Source: Tetrastigma voinierianum (taxonomy: Eukaryota; Streptophyta; Magnoliopsida; Vitales; Vitaceae). From it: a stretch of 64,000 bases of DNA. This document shows positions 1 through 12,090 of this stretch, in pieces. The stretch is from positions 310,001-374,000 of the forward strand of contig JAEQBH010002348.1 of the NCBI GenBank assembly GCA_016808115.1, given 5' to 3'. The stretch's first letter is position 1; each line of letters opens with the position of its first letter. The translations under genes and the position numbers were made by a program. The notes under the pieces were generated by a model. The model had not been told where the DNA came from and ran no database searches. It saw only the letters and a program-made list of their open reading frames with translations.

Positions 1-345
1 TTTAGAAACCAGAAGAAGAGAGCAAAAAGAGCAGAAGTAAAGAGCCCTGCGAATTTTCGCAGCATGCGAATTTTGTTCCCACTTTTTGACTTTTTGACCC
101 GTTTTGTACATTTCTTGCTTTTCCTAAATTGCTCTTAATGTAATAGTGGGTAGTTTATATATTTTTGTAATTTTGCATGGCTGGGGCAGTATATAAGCTC
201 CTGCTGCACTGTAACCAGAACATCTTGATCATTAAATAAACTTTTGGCGCGAGCTCTTCCCGCCTTTCTTATTTTCTCTCTTTTTCCCTCACTTTCCTTC
301 ACTTTCTCACCAGCCAAACACCCTCTGAGGATGACAACTCAGAGG
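1..345 (+). mobile_element. LTR/promoter-like fragment
   Basis: A TATA-like box (TATATAAG, about 190-197) is followed about 40 bp later by an ATTAAATAAA polyadenylation-like string (231-240) and then a pyrimidine-rich stretch. This spacing is typical of the U3/R part of a plant LTR, but no coding sequence or matching partner LTR is present in the window. It could also be a gene promoter. The left boundary is outside the window. Confidence 0.35.
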
Positions 346-865
346 ATGAGTGGCTAAAACCCTCTATTCCTTGAAAAAGAAGGCTACTGGGTAAGGGATT
401 TTAGTGTAACAGAGGGTTCTCATGTTTCAACGCAAGTATTCACTGTTATTTTTTAGTCTCCTTTTAACCCTAGGTTTGAATCCCTTAAACGCATCTTGAA
501 TGACCAGTACTTGGCAATATTTTAGGGTTCAGTGGATGTTTATTGCTAAATCCACTAAGATTCGTTAGTTGCCATTTATGAGTCATTGGAAGATAGGTCA
601 AGGAGATATGTCTTTAATGTTTGAGGCCATTAATGTTCAGTAAATGCTATCTTTAGAAGGAAAATTACTAGGGGCCTAGTTTTTATAGCCAAATGAAGAT
701 CCGATTTGGGAAATAACTATAGGCTGTCTCTCCCACGAGAAAAGGGCCCAGAATCTCTCGGGGCTATTTTAAGGACCCAAACTCGTAGCCCGATTCTTCG
801 TTTGTTTCTTTTATATTTCACTTCATTTTATCTCCAGTTTTCAACCATCAAACCTTTATTAGAAG
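346..865. other. Unassigned interelement DNA
   Basis: No ORF with recognisable similarity and no repeat partner elsewhere in the window. It ends where similarity to the LTR of element A begins (about 866). The short direct repeat CTCAGAGGATG (about 324-346) is the only internal structure I see. Confidence 0.3.
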
Positions 866-870
866 AGAAG

Positions 871-1345
871 AAGAAGAAGGAAGAAGGAAGAAGGAAGAAG
901 ATCCAGGTTTGGAACTTTGGTTTGGAACTCTTGTATTTGTTAGTATGGAACCTATGTATGGATTTGTTGGTTAGGAAACTATCCTACTCTTTCTTTGTCT
1001 ACGTTTGGGTTAGGAAAACCCTAACTCTTCAATACATGTGTATTTTGGTTGGTTCAAGTCAGTTTTGTGGTTGGTTTAGTTTTGGTTGGAAGATTTCCGA
1101 TGAAAATGGCTAGAAGAGAAGAAGAAGAAGATCCAGGTTTGGAACTTTGGTTTGGAACTCTTGTATTTGTTTGTATGGAACCTATGTATGGATTTGTTGG
1201 TTAGGAAACTATCCTAACTCTTTCTTTGTCTACGCTTGGGTTAGGAAAACCCTAACTCTTCAATGCATGTGTATTTTGGTTGGTTCAAGTCAGTTTTGTG
1301 GTTAGTTTTGAGTAGGTTTAGTTTTGGTTGGAAGATTTTCGGTGA
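871..1345 (+). repeat. Tandem duplication (about 230 bp) inside the A 5' LTR
   Basis: The block starting with AGAAGAGAAG and containing ATCCAGGTTTGGAACTTTGG occurs at 901 and again at 1131. The second copy extends slightly further (offset 242 at its end). The 3' LTR of the same element has the block once (about 5383), so the duplication arose after or independently of integration. Confidence 0.8.
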
Positions 1346-2459
1346 AAATGGCCAGAACTGGCCATTTCTGTAGAAATCGCAGGTGAGTACTGGTACTGAA
1401 AGTTGAGTAATGATACTCAATGTGGTTTTTAGCCTAGAGAGCGTTTTTGCGTTCCAGTCTTGACATTTCAGGAGGCTTTGGATTCTCATACCTATATTTT
1501 AGGGTATGGAGCCACCGTCGGTCGAGTATAGCTAGAGTTTCCTTTCCCGCCTGTCGGAGTACTTGTGTCGAGTGAAAGCCAGTCGGAAGGGGCAGTAGTG
1601 TTGCATGCTCCCTTTCTCTTCCTTAAACGGGACTACCTCTCACGTTCCTAAGTGCTGGGTCACCACTCCCGGCCAACTTCAAGGATTCTCTGTTACCTGG
1701 GATCCTTCATGAAACAGGTGGGTCGGCCACCCAAAGAATCATTTCTTCCTTTGGTAACGATCGATGCCTTCTTGTCTGTTATTAATCTACCCGAAAAGGG
1801 ATAACTTGAATCTAACCAAGCCCAATTCTGAAGAATAATAAAGCGGGCAAACGCTATACCTTATTTCGGGAATCCTAAAAACGGGTTCATCGATCATTTA
1901 CGACATTAAGTTTTCCTAGATTTTCTAAATCCAGAATTACTTTATTGGGGTGGCTTCAGCAGGATAAAATAAATATAAATTACAACCCTCTTCTGTTCTT
2001 ACTTATAAAATATGTTATTTCGTGGATGTCGAAAATTTCAGATTAAGGTTGAGTACTCAGTACTCAAAGTTGAATTCGTCCAAAGGATGTTAAGTACAGA
2101 GGTTATACCGCACTAAAGTGATTTAAGGTCTAAAGGATGCCGAAGTTCCGAGCATCGAAAGTCGAATACCAAGACGAAGTCGAGTACCAATACCCAAAGT
2201 TGAGTGTTCGCATCGAAGTCGAGTACCAATATTGAAAGTAAGTACCAGTACTCAAAGTTGTTTAAGGTTCGAGTACTGGTCCTGCAACCCTATTTTTGTT
2301 TTGTTCTTCCGTTATTTCCAAATGAAAGGGTCACTACATGTATACAAGTTGTTAGGCAAACATTGTTTCTTACCCTTTTTTGATAATGTAATTAAGAAAG
2401 ATAAAACAAACTCGATAATACATATAATTGTATGCTTGCTTAAGATCGACAGCCGAATG

Positions 2460-2860
2460 AATAAAGCACCTCTGCTCGCGCTTCGCACTCTACTAAGGCT
2501 ATGACATCTTTTGTTACGTACGCGACATGTCTCTAATCGTTATGCCACTCCCGCTAATGCTACTTACACACTTCGTTACGGCGTACACACGCCTCGATTA
2601 GTACTCACACTCGCTAGTTCTACGACACTCTTGCTAAGGTTACGATACCTCATTACGCGGGGCGTGCATCGCCTCTCGACCGCTACCAGACTCCCGCCAA
2701 GGCTAATGATACTGCTATCGCAAGGTGCATGCCCCCGATCGCTGTTTCAAGACTCGCCAACAAGCAACACTCAGCCACGCGCGCACGCCTCTCTCGCTCA
2801 AGACTGCACCGCACCTTCGGGTACCTATCAGGCGTGTCTCTCATTCATTGTTACTCCGCC
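2460..2860 (+). repeat. CpG-rich degenerate subrepeat array in the A 5' LTR
   Basis: Repeated words such as CTACGACACTC, TTGCTAAGG, CGTTACG and CACACGCCTCGAT recur with loose spacing. The same word set appears in the 3' LTR (about 6250-6620) and in solo LTR D (about 30200-30640), so it is an LTR-internal minisatellite and not a gene. The block is much richer in CG dinucleotides than its AT-rich surroundings. Confidence 0.7.
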
Positions 2861-3670
2861 TATGCCGGTAAATATTTATATGTCAGATACATGAATAATA
2901 TGATACATGAAATTAAAAGTACGCCCGTGGTCTATACAAACATTTATATGATAAGAATATGAATACGAATAATAAGAAAACATAAGCAATCATTCGCTGT
3001 TCGTATCACCTACGGGTACTTGCATAAGACTTGCTCGAACTCCTACAGAAGATATGAAAATCACATTATAAGAATTATGGTATATGAAAACTCGATTATA
3101 GAATTTTGTTATACTTAAACTCTGACATATGCATTATGTTATATGTATCCTATAATTGTGGACCACGCTGGGCGGTCAGATTCGTATCTCGTTTCCACTG
3201 CTATGTTTTAGCACCCGTGTTTCATCCGTAAGTACCGGGGAGGAGATTCAGGCATCTGCATTCGCCAGTGAAAATAACACAAAGGATGTGAGTCCAATAT
3301 GTAGGTTTTAACTTTGTTTTAAGATGTAAATGTAATATTTTTGTAATAGTGGAATTTGTTTATGTACAAGTAAATGGGACTTAGGAATATGTACATGATA
3401 GTTTAAACACCACTACGGTGGTAGTACTAAAAGTTTTATTTCCTTATGGATGTATATATGAAATGGGCCCACCAATGTTAGAAAAGCAAGTTAAAGACTC
3501 CCAATCTCGTGTCGCGCTCCTCTCTCTTCGCCCAAGCAGGTGGGGATACGACAACTGAGTGGTGACTCAAATCTAGGTTTGTATGCTTTCAAAAACTATT
3601 AGGTTAAAAATGTACCTACATAGTATTGTGTTGGCCTAATGTGGAAGTCCTTGTTTTGTCTATTGTTTAG

Positions 3671-4080
3671 AATGGATCAAGCCCAGGAAGCTGTGGAGGA
3701 AACAGCTGAAAGCGTTGATCGATTCTGTAAGAAATCATGGAGTAGAAGAATTCCATGGTACAAGTTTAGAAGAGTCTGATAAAGTTGAGTTTAGGCTTGA
3801 GAAATTACAAAGAGCTCTAGACGAAGTAAAATGTCCACCTGGACAAATGGCCAAATGTGCTATTCTGCATTGTCGAAGGTGCAAAATTATGATCGTGGAA
3901 GCTAGTTCTAAGAAGTCCATCGCTTCTAATCCACCTACGTGGACTCTTCGTCCAGAATTTCGCACAGCACATCACCGATGACTATAAGGAGACCAAGTGA
4001 AGCACCTCGAATATGAAAACTAGAACTGGCAAAGTACAGTATGAAAAGGAGTTTAGCCACCTCAGTAAGTATGCACTAGA
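3671..4080 (+). pseudogene. Gypsy gag fragment (element A)
   Basis: The start ATGGATCAAGCCCAGG at 3671 matches the position and context of the gag start in element B (9729): both follow a shared GTGTTGGCCTAATG leader. The 3715-3981 reading frame contains VEEFHGTSLEESDK...LEKLQ, a typical plant gypsy capsid segment. Frame changes and the stop after HHR break it. No zinc knuckle follows. Confidence 0.7.
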
Positions 4081-4149
4081 ACTAGTTCTTATTGAAACTT
4101 TCCGATGTAGATAGTTTGAGGATGGCCTAAAGGAGTAAATAAAAAGGAT

Positions 4150-4930
4150 TCTCCGTCATAGCATCCTCACTTACTAAGTTACTCTAGAAAGGGGTAAAGT
4201 TTGTTTGGGATGACAAATGTCAATCAAGTTTTGATTAGTTAAAGAATTACTAGTTACAATTCGTTGTCGACTTAAATTACTTCAAGCAGAGAACACGCTT
4301 CTATGTATAGTGACTGTCTGAATCGGTCGATGTGCATAGATGCAAGATGGAAAAGTGGTGGCATATGTCTCCAGACAGTTGAAACTACATGAGAAAAATT
4401 ATCCCACACATGATTTGAGTCAAGCACAGAGTGTTCGCGAAGATATGGTGACACTAATACGGTGAAAACAGATGATTTAAAGATCATAAGAGTTCTTATA
4501 ATATTAACTCACAAGAACTGAACTTGAGGCAACGTCAATGGCTAGAGTTATTTAAGGACTATGATTGCATAGTTGATTACCAACCAGGAAAAGCTAATGT
4601 GTACGTGATGCTTGAAAGTGTAAAAATGATTTCCACTCATTCCAAAAGAATGTACATGAGATTCAGTCCACTGAGCTTTGTTAAATTAATCGAGAGTTAT
4701 GCCTGAGTTGAAACAAATAATGATTGATGCTCAAAAAGATGATATTAAGTTACAAGAAAGAGTACAATTAATTAGAAATGGAGACAAGACTGACTATGGT
4801 ATAGAAGAACATGAGAGTTGATTGTACAAGAATAGATTATGTGTACCGAATATTCAGGAAGTGAAAAAGAAAAAAAGAAAAAAGAAGTTAATGTATGAGG
4901 ACATAGTACCCGTAACTTTTTTATTCATGT
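4150..4930 (+). pseudogene. Gypsy RNase H / integrase N-terminal fragment (element A)
   Basis: The translated pieces include RQRQWLELFKDYDCIVDYQPGKAN (short form RQRQWLELFKDYD, about 4527), the conserved end of the plant gypsy RNase H/tether region. Upstream, in several frames, are traces of the RNase H core, and downstream a short integrase lead (NGDKTDY). The region ends near MYEFRGRNSFKRG, the usual translation across the polypurine tract. Stops and frameshifts are frequent, and the catalytic integrase core is deleted. Confidence 0.7.
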
Positions 4931-4970
4931 ATGAATTTCGAGGACGAAATTCTTTTAAGAGGGGGAGAGT

Positions 4971-7362
4971 TGTAACACACCGAATTAGACCCTAGTAGTT
5001 TTATTACAGTTTTGTAGTATAAGAAAAGTAAAATTTGTATTTTTTGAGATTTAAGTGCTAAAAGTGAAAAAGGATAAAGTCGGGATTAATACAAAATCCA
5101 AGGTTAAAATGGTAATTTATAAAATAAGGGCCCAAGGGTCATAACATAAGAAGACTGTATGCTATTATAGGAATTTAGATAAGTTGAATTGCAAATTGAT
5201 GGGAGAGGAAGGACCTAAATGCAAGTGGTGAAGTTTGACCTTGTATCAGACAAGTGCCAAACATGGCCTTATGATAAGACCAAAAATATCTCTTTTTGGT
5301 GTTGGAAGGTTAGGGCATTCCGGTGGGGAGAATGAGAAAGAGAGAAGAGAAGAATGAAGAAGTTAGAAGAGAAGAAGAAGATCCAGGTTTGGAACTTTGG
5401 TTCAAACTCAGATTTGTTAAGATGAACCTATGTATGGATTGGCTGTTAGAAACTATCCTATCTCTCTTCTTTGTTCACGTTGCTTATGAAAACTCTAACT
5501 CTTCAATACATGTGTATTTTGGTTGGTTTTAAAGTTGCCGAGTTGGTTTTGAGTCGGGTTTAGTTTGCTAAGATTTTAGGTGAAAATGGCCAAAACTAAC
5601 TATTTCTGTAGAATCGCAGGTTAGTACCGGTACTAAAAGTTGAGTACCGGTACTCAATGTGGTTTTTAGCCTAGAGGATGTCAAGTACCGATACTGAAGG
5701 TTGAGTACCGGTACTCAAAGCTGAATTTAGTCCAGATGATGTTAAGTACCAGATCGAAGTCGAAAGTACCGACATAATTAAAGTGATTTAAGGTTTAGAG
5801 GACGCCGGAAAATTGCAGATCAAAATTGAGTACCAAGATCGGGAAGGTGAGTACCAAGATTTGTAAGGTGAGTACTAGGTGACCAAAGGTGAGTACCTAG
5901 TAATCAAAGCTGAGTATTAGCACGAAAGTCGAGTACCGCATTGAAAGTCGAAGTACCAAAGATCGGCGCGAGCACCAAAGATTTGCTGCTATCAAGATCA
6001 AAGTGAGTACAGATCGAAAGGTGAGTACCCGCACTCAAAGGTTTAAGGTCCAAGTAATCGGGTCCCGCAACCCCGTTTTGCCTCGTCTCGTTATTTTCGA
6101 ATGAAAGGGTCAGTACATGTATAAAGTCGTTGGGCAAACATTGTTTCTTACCCTTATTTGATAATGTAATTAAGAATGATATAATAAACTCGGTAACACA
6201 TATAATTGTATGCTTGCTTAAGACCAAATAGTGAATAAATAGGCACCTATGTTTAGTGCTTCGACACTTCTGCTAGTGCTACGACACTCGCTACATGCAA
6301 GGTGCATGTCTCCGATCAATGCTATGACACTGGGCTACTACTACTAAGACTTCGTTACGTAGGCGCACACGCTCGATCAATGCTTCGCACTCTTACTAGG
6401 GCTAATACACTCTACTAGCATCATAAGACTCCTTCTAAGTGTTACAAGACTTCAAGTACGTACGCACGCCTCCGATCAATGCTACGACACTCTTGCTGCA
6501 CGACACTCGTTACATGCAAAGGTGTACTGTATCCGTCGGCATCATGCAGCAAGGCGACACTTCGCTACGTGACATGTCTCGTTATCATCAGACTGCACCT
6601 TCGTACCTATTGTGTCGTTGTTCCTCTCATTCATTTGTTAATTTGGCCTATACGCACAAATACTTTATATGTTGTATACATGAATAATATGATACATGAA
6701 ATTGCAGTACTCGCCGTTTATGTGGTCTGCATGTAAGCAAACATTTATATGATAAGAATATGAATAATGAATAAGAAAGCATAAGTGAATCGCAGCAAGT
6801 ATGTTCTCAGACAAATTCCACGGTACCTTTTGTACAAGGATTCACTTAAACTCCTATGGGAGATATGAAAACTGCACAAGAAGAATTGTATGTTATATGA
6901 AAACTTGGTTATGGTTCATGTTATACGAACTCGACATATGCATTATGTTATATGTATCCTGTATAGACAACTTCAAGTGGTCATATCTGTTATCTGCTTT
7001 CCCACTGGGTTATGTTTAGTATGGGTGTTTCTTATCCATAGGCATCAAGAGGACATCCGAGGAATTCCTATTCGCCAGGCTAACATGGGCCGACAGAGTC
7101 TACCCTATGTAGGTTTTGACTTTGTTTTGAGATGTAAATGTAATATTTTTGTAATAATGGAATTTGTTTATGTACAAGTAAATGGGACTCAGGAACATGC
7201 ACAAAACAGTTTAAACACCACTACGGTGGTAGTATTAGAAGTTTTATTTCCTTATGGATGTATATATTTTTTAGGCCCACCAATGTTAGAAAAGCAGGTT
7301 AAAGAGTCCCAATCCCGTGTCGCGCCCCCTCTCTTCGCCCAGGTGGGGGTAGGGGCGTGATA
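4971..7362 (+). mobile_element. Gypsy element A, 3' LTR
   Basis: It begins TGTAACACACC directly after the polypurine tract and ends ...GGCGTGATA, probably a mutated TGACA. Length is about 2.39 kb. It shares internal blocks with the 5' LTR and with solo LTR D. It contains the GAGTACC minisatellite (about 5620-6040), the CpG-rich array (6250-6620) and the CACCACTACGGTGGTAGTA near-palindrome (about 7217). Confidence 0.8.
5620..6040 (+). repeat. Palindromic GAGTACC minisatellite in the A 3' LTR
   Basis: Repeats of about 20-25 bp are built around GAGTACC(G/A)...CAAAG. Two units contain the perfect 16-bp palindrome TGAGTACCGGTACTCA (5641-5656 and 5702-5717). Later units are progressively degenerate. 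The equivalent array in the 5' LTR (about 1383-2290) is more decayed. Confidence 0.8.
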
Positions 7363-7453
7363 GAGTATACCTATGGTCTCTTGTTAGGATAATTACTCAA
7401 GAATCTCTAGTCAAAGTGGAAATTCTATGAAGAGTGTCTTCAAGTGCATAACT
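7363..7453. mobile_element. Repeat C1, left fragment
   Basis: This 91-bp piece resembles the segment around 28145-28240 of repeat C2 (shared words such as ATTACTC, AATCTCTA and AGTGG). Its right continuation is at 18850, beyond element B. It ends with TAACT, the target site of element B. The part further left was lost where element A ends. Confidence 0.6.
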
Positions 7454-9614
7454 TGTAAAACCCCAACTTATACCCTAGTAGTTTTATGACATGTTTAGGG
7501 TGTTTGGAAGTCAAAATTGTGTAATCCAATGGTTAAAATAATTAGGAGCGAAAAAGGGTATAACCAGAATTAATCGAAGAGTCAAGGGTAAATTGGTAAT
7601 TTGTCAATTAAAGACCTAAAAGACATAAAACAAGAAGTTTGTATGCTAATTGATGAATTATAAATACATGTATATCAAATACTAAAGGATAGATAGAAAG
7701 TTAAATAAAAGAAAAATGTGAAACTTAATCACATTAGCGCGCTATATTTAGTGTCTAGAAAACGATGAACCAATGAACAAGAAGCCACCTGCTGTGCTAG
7801 AAGAATCAAGAAGTGGGAGGAAATTTCTTAACCTTTTAGTTTGAGTAACCTAAGTATCCCTCAAAACAAAGAAGGAGAAAGAAGATAAGGGAGAAGGCGA
7901 AAGAAGAGAAGAAAATGTGGTTGATGCAAAAATAAGCAAACAAAGGTTAGGGAAAATCCTAACTCTTTTGTATGTGAATAGTGAGTCATATTTTTTGTGT
8001 ATTTGTTGGTATATTTGTGGTTTGGTTTAGTTGTGGTCTTTGGTAAGGACCAAAGATGTGAAAAATGATATGTGGGTGGTTAAGGAGAAATTTTGCCAAG
8101 ATTTCCTTGGACCCATGTCCTTGTTTTGGCCATAACTTGGCCTAAGGACCTCCAAATTGGATGATTCTAGTTAGAGATGAAACCTAAGAACTAGAGCTAC
8201 AAATGTCTAGAAGAGACCAAGATTTAAATCCTTCTCTAAAATCCTTGAAAATGAGTTTTATAGTAAGATACTGATTCTATCCCCTCTACGGGAGTAGTTC
8301 ATGTTGTTCGACTATATCGAAACGCACCGATCCCACGATGTGAATCAAAATCCTACTGACCTAGACACATAGGAGAGTAATTTTCATGAAGAAATTATGG
8401 TCACATTATGTCTCTATTGTTCCCGAAAATTCGTCTAATTGAGATAACAATATTGTCCCAAGAAACTATTCAAGAGCAGTCTGGAATGTTTTGGCTAAAG
8501 GTCCAAATGACCTGATCTATGAGCCTTTTGAAACTTACGACATCGGTGAAAATTTTTTTGGAAGATCACTTTGTCTAAAAACCTTGTTTATTGGGTCAAA
8601 ATTGTAGCTGGAAATGGACTTGGAATGTGTTAAAATTGACTGTGAATACCATATGAATATTACTAATACTGTTATAATCATCATTGAAACACGTATAACT
8701 GAATGATTGCTTGTGACCGGGTAGTGGATAGATGGGCATGCCTATAGGGACTACTTTTGTTGTAGCTTACTGTTCTGGACCCCGTTTGGGTAATTACATG
8801 GGCCCATTTGGGTCATTCTCTGGCCTGTTTGGGTCATGATCTAGATCCCGTTTGGGTCATGATCTAGATCCCGTTTGGATCAATACTATACTATACTGTG
8901 ATGTACCTACGAGTACCTACTATACAATGATTTCCCGTTATCCACCTTCTATTGGGCTATTCAAGCAAACTTTTATATAAAATGGGTCATTGGTAATGAA
9001 TAACATGAAAATGATAAAATGATTAATTCTGAAGTTAATAAATATCTATAATGTAATATGATGTATCTACAGGTACCTACTATACTGAAATTTCTATCAT
9101 TCACTGCTCTTGGAATAATAAACATTACGAGTATGAATTAATTAATGAAATATACTCACATTCGTTTGATATCTTCGACGACCACAGTAAGTGGTTGTCC
9201 ATATCATATTTGTTTTTCCATTGAGCTATATGCTTAGCATGGGTGCTCTATTCGTGTAGGTACCAAAGATAAAGTTTGAAGCTAAGGACATCTTGCATCT
9301 GCCAATGCCAACACAACAATAGAAGCCCACCAATGTAGGTGTTGATTTTGTAATAGTAAGACAAATGTATGACATGTAAATAATGTTTTTGAACACTACT
9401 ATAATCATGTTATATATGAATATGAACTTTTAATATTCTGAAAAGAAATTATTTCCGCAAATAAAAAGAGTAATCCTATTAAAAAAAAACATATTTAAAG
9501 AAATATTGTCATAAGTTTTGAATAATAGCTCTTAGATTTATGGCACTCCTCGCTTGACACGGTGAGCCCACCATAAAGTGGATGGGGCACTGTGGTCAGG
9601 AAAGGGGTGTTACA
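7454..9614 (+). mobile_element. Gypsy element B, 5' LTR
   Basis: It starts TGTAAAACCCC and ends GGGGTGTTACA, giving TG...CA termini over 2161 bp. It is closely matched by the 3' LTR at 16729-18849. The left flank TAACT (7449-7453) pairs with TAATT (18850-18854) after the 3' LTR as a 5-bp target duplication with one mismatch. A 24-bp direct repeat containing GATCTAGATC lies at about 8831-8880. Confidence 0.88.
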
Positions 9615-9640
9615 ATTGTTGATATCAAAGCCAAGGTTTA
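9615..9640 (+). other. Primer-binding site of element B
   Basis: The sequence right after the LTR includes TTGATATCAAAGCCAAGGTTT-like bases, a diverged form of the initiator-tRNA-Met site TGGTATCAGAGC used by plant gypsy elements. Confidence 0.6.
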
Positions 9641-9728
9641 GGCGATTTTGGATAATAGGTTTGAAATGCATGTATATAGCATTGTGTTGGCCTAATGCGA
9701 ATGTCCTTGTTTCTTTATAGTGAATAAG

Positions 9729-10950
9729 ATGGACCGACCCCGAGACACTGTTGAGGAAAGTGCCAAAAGTGTTAACCCTAAAGATTAGGATCCATCAGCC
9801 TCCGGTCCTTCCGAGCTGACTAGAGGTGATAAGAATATTCTTGTCGTGTCAACTGAAGCCTTGCTTAATATTTCACATTATATGGCACAGGTTTTAGATC
9901 AACTAACAGCCCCTAAAGCTCCAATAGATATGATAAGAAAGTGTGGAGTTGAAGAATTTCATGGTACCGCTTAAAAGAACTAAAAGGTCGGTGTATCAAG
10001 CAAAGAAATTACAGAGTATTGGGGATGAAGCGGCGTCCTCGAACAGATAAATACATGTGCGGTTTCACGTGCAGCCTACGACTAGTGGAATATTGTTCTA
10101 AGACATCCACTGCTTCCATACCTGATTCCTTGGGATTTCTTCGTCAAGGAATTTCAGATGAAATTTATCACAAATGCTTACAGAGAGGCCAAGTGGAATC
10201 AATTTATGAACTGGAATAAATGGGAAATGCGATATGAAGGAGTATGAGAAAGAATTTAGCCATCTTAGTAAATATGCCTCCAGAACCGCCCCATCAGCCT
10301 TCGATGCAGAGCGCTTTGGAGGATGGCCTAAATGAATCTATCAAAAGGTACATCACACTGTTACTTCTTTACAACCAGTGAATTTTTAACTGCGTTTACA
10401 TGGTCAGAAATCAAATGACAGTCGTGAAAGAAATCAGAAGAGAGGGTTCTCCAAGGGTGGTCCCTCCTTAGGTAAAAGAACTAAAGAATATCAATCTGAA
10501 TCGGTGCATAGTTCAGCTACTAGAGGAAGAAGGCAAGGACCTACAACAACATCTGGCATTGGTAGGGGCAGTTCAACAGGACAAGGTGAAATACTTGAAC
10601 CACACTGCCACAAACGTCATTCTGGAAATTGCAGATGGTTAACTGGAGGGTGCTTCTGATGTGGAAGCACAAATCATCTCTTCAAAAAATGTTTGAAAGA
10701 ACCTAGGGCTCTTAGAAATTCATCAGGAAGTGGTAGGGGAGGATCAAATGCACCTCCAGCGACTCATGATCGAGGTAGAGGATGTGGTGGTTCGGGACAA
10801 CATAGAGGAAGTAATCTATCAGAGATAGTAGAACACCTTACCACTACAGTCTCAACCCGAGCCTATGCTATGAAGGCTCGTGAAGATCAAGATGCACCAG
10901 AGGTTATAGCTGGTATTTTCTTTCTCTCTATGACATTGAAATGCATGCTT
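9729..10950 (+). pseudogene. Gypsy gag with zinc knuckle (element B)
   Basis: Gag would package element RNA in cytoplasmic particles. Translation starts at the ATG at 9729 (MDRPRDTVEE..., like element A) and stops soon after at codon TAG. Capsid traces follow, then a CCHC zinc knuckle at about 10651-10695 reading C-F-stop-C-G-S-T-N-H-L-F-K-K-C. The spacing CX2CX4HX4C is kept, but the second X is a TGA stop. Gly/Arg-rich stretches surround it. It is clearly inactive. Confidence 0.75.
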
Positions 10951-11250
10951 TGATAGATCCTAGTTCTAACACATTCTTATGTCTACACCGGCACCTCTGT
11001 TTGATAAAATGCTATTAGGTAGAAAGAATTGACATATGACATGCATGTTACCAGTTCCCTGGGGCATAGTGTCAAGGTCAACCGAGTGTATAAGAATTGT
11101 CCTCTAGTGATCCATGATAGAGAGTTCTCTATTGATCTAATTGCATTGCCTTTTCATGAATTTGACTTTATATTAGGGATGGATTAGTTGTCTAAACATC
11201 TAAGCATAGCTGACCGTGATAAGAAAACTGCGGGTGTTGTCGACCGGGCC
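10900..11250 (+). pseudogene. Gypsy aspartic protease remnant (element B)
   Basis: HALIDPSSN (about 10938-10965) matches the plant gypsy protease motif ALIDPGST, where the catalytic Asp sits before P-G/S. About 210 bp later, FDFILGMD marks the end of the protease. Stops occur between. The GST part of the active site reads SSN. Confidence 0.65.
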
Positions 11251-11379
11251 GAGGTGACAAGACAGGTATCCAATCTGGCCCATTGTCTAAAATAATTTTA
11301 GCTATGCAAGCCCGACGATTTCTTAAAAAGGGATGTGAGGCCTTTTTAGCATTGGTGCTTGACTATAAGAGGGGTCAAG

Positions 11380-12090
11380 TAAAACTAGAAGATACACCGG
11401 TGGTGAAAGAATTTCCAAATGTGTTTCCCGAAGAGCTACCGGGTCTTCCACCCAAAAGGGAAGTAGACTTGTCCATTGAAATTTTTATCGGGAATAGCTC
11501 CTAACTCCAAGGCACCTTACCAGATGGCTCCAACTTGATTAAGGAGTTGAAAATTCAACTACAGGAGCTCCTAGACAAGGGATTTATCTGACCAAGTGTT
11601 TCTCCCTGGGGTGTGCTGGTTTTTTTTGTTAAAAAGAAAGATGACACTCTACGAATGTGCATCAATTATCAGCAAATAAATAAGGTAACATTGAAAAAAA
11701 AATACCCGTTGCCAAGAATTGAAGATCTTTTTTATCAGTTGAAAGTAGTTGGTTTCTTTTCTAAAATAGACTTGCGATCGGGATATTATCAACTTCGAGT
11801 AAAAGATGAAGATGTTCTGAACACAACATTTAGAACCCAATATGGTCATTATGAGTTTTTAGTAATGCCATTTGGATTGACTAATGCACCGGTAGCATTT
11901 ATGGACTTGATGAATCGGGTGTTTCGACCTTATTTGGATCAATTTTTGGTGGTGTTCATCGATGATATCCTGGTGTATTCCAAGGATGATCAGGAACATG
12001 AACAACATCTATGGATAGTTTTACAGACTTTGAGAGAGAAACAGTTGTATGCAAAGTTAAGCAAGTGTGACTTTTGGCTTAAGTAAGTTT
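11380..12090 (+). pseudogene. Gypsy reverse transcriptase (element B)
   Basis: EFPNVFPEELPGLPP (about 11409) opens the RT lead. Frame 11613-12086 covers the palm and fingers: KKKDDTLRMCINYQQIN, FSKIDLRSGYYQLRV, MPFGLTNAP and the catalytic FIDDILVYS (FIDD at 11955-11966). The catalytic aspartates are intact, but the lead and core are in different frames and the frame closes at a TAA at 12084. Best preserved coding block of the element. Confidence 0.88.

Larger units (their letters stand above)
866..3553 (+). mobile_element. Gypsy element A, 5' LTR (5'-truncated)
   Basis: This aligns over most of its length with the LTR at 4971-7362: the shared AGAAGAGAAGAAG / ATCCAGGTTTGG block, the GAGTACC minisatellite, a CpG-rich array and the common 3' end. 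The first 400 or so bases of the LTR, including the TGTAACAC start, are missing. It ends at ...TACGACA (3553), followed by a primer-binding-like sequence. It contains a 230-bp tandem duplication (from about 871; copies of ATCCAGGTTT at 901 and 1131). Many small indels relative to the 3' LTR suggest an old insertion. Confidence 0.75.
3554..4970 (+). mobile_element. Gypsy element A, deleted internal region
   Basis: Only about 1.4 kb lies between the two LTRs, against roughly 5 kb or more for an intact chromovirus-type gypsy. It holds a degenerate primer-binding region (3554-3581, ending CTAGGTTT), a gag start and capsid fragment, an RNase H to integrase fragment, and a polypurine tract (about 4956-4970, GAGGGGGAGAG). 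The reverse transcriptase core and catalytic integrase are absent, so the element could not move by itself. Confidence 0.75.

Noticed and set aside
706..1113. A 135-codon plus-strand ORF
   Set aside because: It crosses the junction of unassigned DNA and the LTR duplication and encodes low-complexity text with no homology.
2460..2860. Regularly repeated short units resembling a CRISPR array
   Set aside because: Units are degenerate with no conserved repeat/unique spacer alternation, in a plant LTR context.
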